Part shown: positions 57,928 through 64,000 of the stretch, in pieces
Numbering within the stretch: the first letter of the stretch is position 1
Layout of the letters: every line of letters starts with the position of its first letter
Origin: Thermothielavioides terrestris NRRL 8126
Taxonomy: Eukaryota; Ascomycota; Sordariomycetes; Sordariales; Chaetomiaceae
Assembly: GCF_000226115.1 (NCBI RefSeq)
Contig: NC_016457.1
Coordinates: 9,362,001 to 9,426,000 of the forward strand
Direction of reading: 5' to 3'
DNA length: 64,000 bases
Made by a program: the position numbers and the translations under genes
The notes under the pieces: generated by a model
The model's database searches: none
What the model saw: the letters and a program-made list of their open reading frames with translations, nothing else
Told to the model about the DNA's origin: nothing

Positions 57928-58948
57928 TTACCGAACATGCCTAGCCATATGCCTCTTGAGATTATCCCCACGCCCCATATAGTCGCAGAACTGGCAACGG
58001 GCGTTCTCGGAGGGGACGCGGTGGCGCGCCGCATACTCGCGGTGCTTGGCCCAGAGGTGGCGGTTCAGGTGGCGCTGGTCGGCGTGGCCCTTGCCGCAGT
58101 GCGCGACTGGGCAGCGGTAGTCGTCGCGATGGGTTCGCTCGTGTCTCCTGCGGGTAGCGGGCTGCGTTAGCAGTGCTCTGTTGCGTGGGTGGGTGGGAAC
58201 CGCGGACTGAGGGAGGGATCGTAGGTAAAAAAACGAACCTGAGAGCAGATGTGTTGGAAAAATACTTTCCACACGAGGCAACGGGGCAGTAGAGGAGGGC
58301 GGGGCTGGTTGTGCCTGTCGCAGGCAACGAGTCTGGGGTCAACAGCTCACGCGGAGGGGTGATGCTCTCGTTGAAGCCCAGCGTGCCGTAGACGGGGCTC
58401 GCGGCGCTTGTCGTGTTTGGCGGGGTAAAGGGGCCCGAAAGGTTGAGAAGGTATTCAAAGTTGAGTTCTGACAACCGGTCGGTATCCACATAAGCGCCGG
58501 CGGCAGAGGCGTCCACGATTGCAGTGCTGTCGGGCGGGGGCGTCACCGTGGACCGGTCGATGCCCCGGATGTAGGCATCCAGTTGGAGCGCTGCGTCGAC
58601 GTCGAAGTCATCCAAAATTAAATCGACTGGCCCGTCGACCGGCGCTCCGGCTGCTGCGAGATGGGCAGCGTAAGGTAGGGACGAACAAGTCGGCGAGCCG
58701 GTCCACGGCGTGGCTGGCCAGCTAGTTGGCGAGCTCAGCCCATCGAGCGAAGGGCAGTTGGGACTCTGACTGCTTGGGGAACTGGCGCTGCTGTAGGGGT
58801 CACTGGTAGGGCTCAGACGGGGGGATGGCGAGAAGGTCGCCATTGTAGCGGCAACGCGCTTGGGAACTTGTACCCAAACCAGCTCCTCAGGCCCCTCGAC
58901 GCGGGGGCAAATGGGGCTGGTTTGGGTGTGACTGAAGTGGTTGGACAT
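57928..58948 (-). CDS. C2H2 zinc-finger transcription factor, three C-terminal fingers
   Basis: Exons 58948-58239 and 58147-57928 on the minus strand encode 309 aa. The intron lies inside finger 1. Fingers: C-x4-C-x12-H-x3-H (YCPVASCGKYFSNTSAL...), C-x4-C-x12-H-x4-H (YRCPVAHCGKGHADQ...) and C-x2-C-x12-H-x3-H (ARCQFCDYMGRGDNL...), ending a few residues before the stop. The N-terminal 230 residues are Ser/Pro/Thr-rich with an acidic patch (DLILDDFDVDAALQLD) that may act as an activation region. This layout, with terminal fingers and the third of the short C-x2-C form, is common in fungal regulators of unknown target. The first ATG of the frame (58948) was chosen; a second at about 58843 is possible. 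Confidence 0.82.
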
Positions 58949-59164
58949 CGTTTGCGTGCGGGCCCAACCCACGTCACCGTGGGCTGGAAATTGCTCTTTC
59001 GAGCTGGTAGTTCGGTTGCAGGAGGTTAGTGGAGGCTGATTCGTGGGCTGTTCGCCCGTGCAAAAAGTACGGGAATGCTGGCGGCGGCGGCGGCAGATGT
59101 GGATCAGTTTAACGACGTGGTCCCAGGTCGGGAAGTCTGTGTCAAGACTTCCATCCGCGTAACT

Positions 59165-60115
59165 TCAGATACGCAGAGCCATCGCCTTGCGGGTCCGAAC
59201 CGAGCCAAGGCACAGTTGGCGGACCACCCAGCCATGAATCCCCCCGGCCACTCCTGCCATCATTGCCCATATTCGACCTGGTCCAGTCATCGATAACCGT
59301 CCACGGATGCTGGTTCGTTGAGCCGAAAAAGGAAATTTGGACGTATCGGTCCCAGAGACATTGTGAGACCACGTCGTGTCGCTTCGGCGGCACGTGGCGG
59401 AATCGCAGTATGATTGCAGGGAGTCTTCGTCTGGCTTGACTTCGCCGTGGTGGAATGGCGAACCGCATCGGTCGAGACTGCTAGGGGAAGGCGTTGTCTG
59501 CCGCCGGTGGTCTGCCCATGGCGCTGTGGTCGGATTGTTCCACCCGGACATTGAGCTTTGGCACCCAGTCGCATTGTCGGACGCGATGCTGAAGCATGTC
59601 CAGGGCGGGGAGTAATCGAGGCAAGGTGCCATTTGGCATCCATGAGGGCTGAGGTGTGAGGCACCGGAATCGGAGGTGGGCAGCAGGAACAGGGACACCT
59701 CTTGGAGCCTGGGTGAGCCAAAGAGGCTGGTCCCTGTGGAGGACGGCACGGACGACGTCACCCAGTGCGATCCTGTGGCTTCAGCCGACCATGAGTCGGG
59801 GAAGCGCTGATTGGCAAGGGCGTCAAAGGTGATGGTCCCACCGAGCTGGCTGGGGGGTAAATCGTTCCAGGCCCAATCCAGCCAGAAAGCCTCCGTAGAA
59901 AAGTTGTTTTGGCCATATGGCTGATGGATAGTGGTGTCCTCGAAGTCGACCGTCGCCTGGCGATGGACCAATGTCGAATTCACCGCCGTGGAGGGCTCCT
60001 CCTTCGCATCGGCAGCATATCCACTGGCAGTCATTGTCGACCTATAGCACGCGTTAGGAGGCTGACTTGCTTGGATGTGGACTGGCGGTTCATATTCTCG
60101 TACTGGGTTGACCAT
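59165..60115 (-). CDS. Unrecognised Ser/Thr/Pro-rich protein next to the C2H2 regulator
   Basis: A 316-codon uninterrupted frame runs from the ATG at 60115. Composition is Ser, Thr, Pro, Trp and Gly-rich with no hydrophobic core segments, like the disordered N-terminal part of a regulator. A short Cys/His segment (YCDSATCRRSDTTWSH) near residue 245 could be part of an incomplete zinc finger. Near 59.2-59.45 kb the alternative minus-strand frame also looks coding-like, so an intron or frameshift in the 3' part is possible. It ends 217 bp upstream of the next gene's start on the same strand. No function is proposed. Confidence 0.45.
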   Translation of the reverse strand: MVNPVREYEPPVHIQASQPPNACYRSTMTASGYAADAKEEPSTAVNSTLVHRQATVDFEDTTIHQPYGQNNFSTEAFWLDWAWNDLPPSQLGGTITFDALANQRFPDSWSAEATGSHWVTSSVPSSTGTSLFGSPRLQEVSLFLLPTSDSGASHLSPHGCQMAPCLDYSPPWTCFSIASDNATGCQSSMSGWNNPTTAPWADHRRQTTPSPSSLDRCGSPFHHGEVKPDEDSLQSYCDSATCRRSDTTWSHNVSGTDTSKFPFSAQRTSIRGRLSMTGPGRIWAMMAGVAGGIHGWVVRQLCLGSVRTRKAMALRI

Positions 60116-61004
60116 GGCTGGTCCACACCGTGGCTTTGGGTTGCTATCATGTACGACGTCGCCGAGTCACGAGGTCCAGATGGAGAGCGTGCGGTTCGAC
60201 TCGGCGATGTCGCGGCCTGGGGCAAACAGAATATTGAAAACAGTCAAAACACCTTGTTGGAGCTTTGTTACAATGACCGGTGAAATGGGAAGATGGGAAT
60301 TTGGCGTGGTGAGGAAACCAGCAAAAGGCAGCAGGCACGCCCGGGGAGGAGTCAGACGCAGTTTAAAGGGCGACCTCAGGACGCAACTACCACGGTAAGG
60401 CGGCACCAGTCGCCTTGCCAATCACCGCGGCCTCATGGTTCGCTGCGAGAAAGTTCAGGCCAGGGTTGGAGGGAGCCTATTGGCTGAAGCCGCGTATGGC
60501 CCACTGAGGACGGAGCGCCTGAGCCCCAATTGTCGTCCTCAATTGTGGCAGTGCTTGACGGACAGATGTCCAAGTACACTCGCGGAACTCAGTTTCCGCA
60601 CACGTTCCTTTCACTCGAAAAGATGTCCAAGCCCATGAGACTGGTAAGAAATAATACAAGCTCTTTTAAGGAAAGGAAATGATCCGTAGCAACGGAATAA
60701 TCATTGACACACAGTCAAGGCGACCACTCGCGCACTGAAGGGCTTGAACCACAGTCAAGTATCGGTGATGTATGAATTTAATGTGTACCATACGTAGGTA
60801 CTGTAATTCCGTATGTACAATACATTCAGTGAGGCACCTTGCTGCGCACATGCAGGGCCTTTGCAGGACCCCTGCCTCCGCCTGTCTGGCTCCAGCTGTC
60901 AGGCATCCCTCGCTCCGCCGAAATCAATTTTCTTGCAAATCGCAACCCCGCACACTCCACTACCCTCCCCGACCCCCATTTGGACTCTCCCGCCCTCTTC
61001 CATC
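60116..61004. other. Intergenic
   Basis: Upstream of the Ser/Thr-rich gene and 3' flank of the methyltransferase. No gene is supported. Confidence 0.45.
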
Positions 61005-61973
61005 TCACCGAAACGCCACCACAAACCGCCTGGGGTACTCCAGCAACACGCTGCCGTCGACCGCCAACGGGTACTCGCGCTCCAGCCGGCGGCGGTACTC
61101 GGCGACGAACGCCTCGCGGACGCCGCCCTCGGCCGGCAGCGCATGCAAGAAGGGCTGCAGGCCGGTGCCGCGCACCCACTCGACGATCTGCTCGTGGCCG
61201 GCCAGCACGTGGACGTAGCGCGTGGTCCACGTCTCGACGGCGCGGCAGTGCGGCCGCAGCGCGTTGTAGTACTCGAGCGGCGTCTCGAGCGGGTCGCGGT
61301 CCGGCGTGCCGCTGTCGTTGCCGCTGCCGCTGTCGCTGTCGCGCGAGAAGCGGGCGAAGTAGGGCGTCCACGGCCCCGGCGCGGCGGCCGCCTCGCGCAT
61401 GGCGCGGTGCGACGGCTCGTCGTAGTTGTCGGGCATCTGCAGCGCGAGCACGCCGCGGCCGGGCTGCTGCGTGAGCAGCAGGCGCGTGATGGTCGGGATG
61501 CGCTCGCTGCGGCGCAGCCATTGGAAGACGGCGTTGGCGAAGAGCAGGTCCGTGCCGGGCTCGGGCGTGTACGTGCGCAGGTCGGCCTCCGAGAAGGCGA
61601 TGCTAGGGAGCGTGGCGCGCGCTTTGGCGACCATGGCGGGCGACGAGTCGACGCCCGAGATGTGGGCGGACGGGTAGCGCGCCGCAAGCAGCTCGGTGCT
61701 GTTGCCCGGCCCGCAGCCGAGGTCGACGATGCGCTTTGGTGAGTAGTCCGGCCCGAGGAAGGTTATTAGGTCCTGGACCGGGCGGTTGCGGGCATCGCGG
61801 AAGAGCAGGTACTGGTCTGGGGACCAGTCGCCCTCTCCTGCTTTTTGGCTTGGGGTCGTAGATGTAGTAGACATGGCGGATCTGAGGGGTGTGGATCGTA
61901 ACTGTAATGGCGCCCGTCGACACAAGAGCTGCGAGGTCAAACGGGGAGTAAATGACGCAAATCGCCCAGACAT
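61005..61973 (-). CDS. Trans-aconitate-type SAM methyltransferase
   Basis: A single exon; 322 aa from the ATG at 61973 or 289 aa from the second ATG at 61874. The family signature begins DWSPDQYLLFRDARNRPVQD. The SAM motif VDLGCGPGNSTELL is at about 83-96 of the longer form, then HISGVDSSPAMVAKAR and LLFANAVFQWL. The C-terminal half has WTTRYVHVLAGHEQIVEWVR and ends with RRFVVAFR. These match bacterial Tam and yeast Tmt1-type enzymes, which methyl-esterify trans-aconitate and related acids. The first 33 residues of the long form are Arg/Ser/Leu-rich and lack acidic residues, resembling a mitochondrial presequence; the two starts could give mitochondrial and cytosolic forms. Confidence 0.85.
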   Translation of the reverse strand: MSGRFASFTPRLTSQLLCRRAPLQLRSTPLRSAMSTTSTTPSQKAGEGDWSPDQYLLFRDARNRPVQDLITFLGPDYSPKRIVDLGCGPGNSTELLAARYPSAHISGVDSSPAMVAKARATLPSIAFSEADLRTYTPEPGTDLLFANAVFQWLRRSERIPTITRLLLTQQPGRGVLALQMPDNYDEPSHRAMREAAAAPGPWTPYFARFSRDSDSGSGNDSGTPDRDPLETPLEYYNALRPHCRAVETWTTRYVHVLAGHEQIVEWVRGTGLQPFLHALPAEGGVREAFVAEYRRRLEREYPLAVDGSVLLEYPRRFVVAFR

Positions 61974-63370
61974 TGGGTAGGTAAATATTCGAGTTCTGTG
62001 CTGGCCTGACGAATGGGCTCGGCTCCAAGATCGGTTGTTGCAGGCTGTCACCTCGATGATTTAAAGTAAGGTCGGCAGTGCACGTGAGCTCGGCCATTCG
62101 GACTTCCCTCGTATGCTCGCAGGTAGCGCGCTGGAGTTTCCGGACACCGCCCGGAGCCGAACCCTACAAGGACTCAAAATCGACTCCACTCTCCTGGCGA
62201 ACTGCCAGAATGGGACAGGGACAGCAACCGAATAATGTATCCGTCCTTCGTCATTGAATGAATGCCAGATAATTAGATGGTAGTGTAGTTTCTAGAATCC
62301 CGACTCGGGACTCAGGAAAACGCGGCAGTGAAAAAAGTTTTTGAGGAGCAATATCAGGTGAAGGCAACGGGCATGCCACTCAGCATAGGACGTGTGTCAC
62401 TGATCGTGCCGTTCAAGAGACCGCGCATACGTGGTAGTCGTCGGAAAGAGACGCTAAACGATCACCCCTGCATGGCATTGCACCTCGAATTGTGCGGCTG
62501 GTCAATATGGGGAGAACCAGGATTCGAGCGTCGCGCCAGAGCCGCACACTAGGTTATCACTTTGAAAGAGTCCCACGGACCCTGACTGCCGCCGTGTGTA
62601 CATTGAGTGTCGAGGCCTTGAGCGGGGATCCCGCCGGGTCGCCGTACACTGCCGCTGCATGTACGGAAGCAGCCGAAGGCAGCCGATGTACTTCTACCTG
62701 GACTCCCGGTTCATGTCCTGGGAAAACAACATCCTTCTAGTGTAGTGTAGTGTAGGTATGCATTTCTCAGCCACTTTGACATGCAATGGTGTCCTGCCGG
62801 GGGGTCACATCATTCCCATCCATGGACCATGAGCGTACACCACCCAGGCGCTCAGCTTTAGCCCCCACTTCCGCGAGAGGCGATCATCAACGATGTCGCC
62901 CAGCGCTTTGTGCTCCCGCTTCCGTGTCGTCAAATGAAACGCAGTCTTCTTTGCCCCCAGCTCTCAGAGCCGCGACGACCAGGACCTGATAGCCGCGTCG
63001 GCCGTTTTGGACCCAAACCCCTAGGGCCTAGACTGTAGGGAACCACCGAGACGCTTCCTCGACAAGGGGTGCACCGTTGCTCGATCCATGTGCTGGAGTT
63101 GTCCCAGCCAGCATTACACTACGAGATGGTGCGGATCGAGGCCGGAGAGACAGACAAGCTACACTCCCGGGTTGGCAAGTGATAACCGGGGAGCCCCGGT
63201 GTGATCTTGCAGGTACAAAGCCCGACGCTTGCTACCTGATGTTCATCGTCCGTCCCGACCTCATCTTCTTCAAGTCGCTCTTTACCTTTCCGGACATTCG
63301 TACCCTAGATCCTGACATCCAACTTGCATCGCTCACTCTGCCCACTGGTACACTCACCCCTCGCTCCAAG
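61974..63370. other. Intergenic
   Basis: 1.4 kb without a supported gene. It contains a small tgtag tandem stretch near 62740-62757. Confidence 0.5.
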
Positions 63371-64000
63371 ATGCGCCTTATCCCGTCTTTGGCCCTCGGG
63401 CTCGTCCTTCTCGGAGGCTCGTCCGCATCCGCGGTGTCAACACCCAGCAGCAGCAGCCACACCGGCTGTGGCCGCAAGCTCTACAAGCTCGAGATCGGCA
63501 CCTACAAGCGCGACAACGTCACCCGGGACCAGTCACCAGTACGCCGATTACCTGGTCAACTTCCACGACGCGAAGGCCCCGCTGATCATCAAGCGCCGCG
63601 GCGTGACCCGGTGGACGCAGGTATGTACGAAGTTAATCCATCCAGTTTCCAAGGCACTGGACCATTCCTCCCCCCCCCCCCTCTTAAGAAAAGCCGCCAG
63701 TTTACACACCCCATCGTGCCCCCTGGCCTGGCTAGCTGCAAAGCAAAGCTAACCAACCATGTTCCTTCCCCCCTCCTCACCAACACAACAGATCCTAGCT
63801 CCGCCCTCGACCCGCGCCATCGCTGCCGCCATCGCCGCCGCGACCACCTCCTCCGCCCTGCCCGCGCCCGGCTGGTCGGACCCGCAGCACGACTCAGTCA
63901 CGGCCTACTACGTGGCCGACCCGGCGGTCCTGCGGTGCGCTGGGGGCGGAGGCGGCGGCTGTCGAGGAGGCGTCGTGCGGCGTGCTGCTTTGCGGGGTTG
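63371..64000 (+). pseudogene. Frameshifted, possibly EthD-like (alpha-beta barrel) gene, cut by window end
   Basis: It starts at the ATG at 63371 with a signal-peptide-like stretch (MRLIPSLALGLVLLGGSSAS) and continues KLYKLEIGTYKRDNVTRDQ. An imperfect tandem 7-mer (63528-63534 / 63535-63541) then shifts the frame, and coding-like sequence continues as YADYLVNFHDAKAPLIIKRR. An intron follows (donor gtatgt at about 63620, acceptor cacaacag before 63792), then SDPQHDSVTAYYVADPAVL. A second shift near 63935 moves the good frame to ALGAEAAAVEEASCGVLLCG. The pattern of a short Lys/Tyr strand, a His-containing helix and an Ala/Asp-rich second half resembles EthD/dimeric alpha-beta barrel proteins, with an added leader. 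It is either a recent pseudogene or affected by two sequence errors. Confidence 0.5.

Noticed and set aside
1..64000. CRISPR arrays, prokaryotic operons or phage-type modules
   Set aside because: No regularly spaced identical repeats were found. Spliced genes and fungal families show that this is eukaryotic DNA.

Overview
The window looks like nuclear DNA of a filamentous ascomycete (Pezizomycotina, probably Sordariomycetes). Genes are monocistronic and lie on both strands. Most are split by introns of 52-167 bp with GT donors, CTRAC-like branch sites and AG acceptors. Third codon positions are GC-rich. Fungal hallmark families are present: HET domain, Zn(II)2Cys6 and Fungal_trans_2 regulators, GT69, fungal GT25 and a GH10 xylanase. 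All exon boundaries were read by eye from splice signals and frame continuity; no RNA evidence was available.

Layout. 0-8 kb: 3' end of an unrecognised gene, a three-finger C2H2 protein with an unresolved N-terminus, a MARVEL-like four-helix membrane protein and a GT69 mannosyltransferase-type enzyme. 10-19.4 kb: an unrecognised four-exon gene behind a GC-rich tandem repeat, an SAM-dependent O-methyltransferase, a GT25-type glycosyltransferase and a HET-domain protein. 19.4-25 kb is gene-poor, with one unrecognised gene and short coding-like fragments. 25-43.6 kb is dense: a 1318-residue MIT-domain protein, the mitochondrial ribosome-dependent GTPase Guf1, a secreted GH10 xylanase, a multi-pass membrane protein, a 932-residue regulator carrying both C2H2 fingers and a Zn2Cys6 cluster, and an NmrA/isoflavone-reductase-like protein.

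43.6-57 kb mixes intact and dead genes. It holds the remains of an MFS transporter, a broken HxxxD-type acyltransferase, a 383-bp terminal-inverted-repeat element with a 9-bp target duplication, an intact maltose-type O-acetyltransferase, an intact MFS transporter, a long perfect hairpin, a Fungal_trans_2 regulator without a zinc cluster, a short-chain dehydrogenase and a broken S53 (sedolisin) peptidase. 57-64 kb carries an intron-containing tRNA-Asp, a three-finger C2H2 regulator with a neighbouring low-complexity gene, a trans-aconitate-type methyltransferase with a basic N-terminal extension, and a frameshifted, possibly EthD-like gene cut by the window edge.

How the genes work together: no operon-like pathway is evident. 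The clearest functional unit is the xylanase with its promoter (TATA box, one XlnR-type site and several CreA-type sites). The 42.6-49.8 kb stretch (reductase-like, transporter remnant, acyltransferase remnant, acetyltransferase, transporter) could be what is left of a small metabolic cluster, but that is inference. I found no CRISPR array, rRNA or clearly new multi-gene system. The most unusual items are the decayed genes, the inverted-repeat structures and the regulators with atypical domain content.
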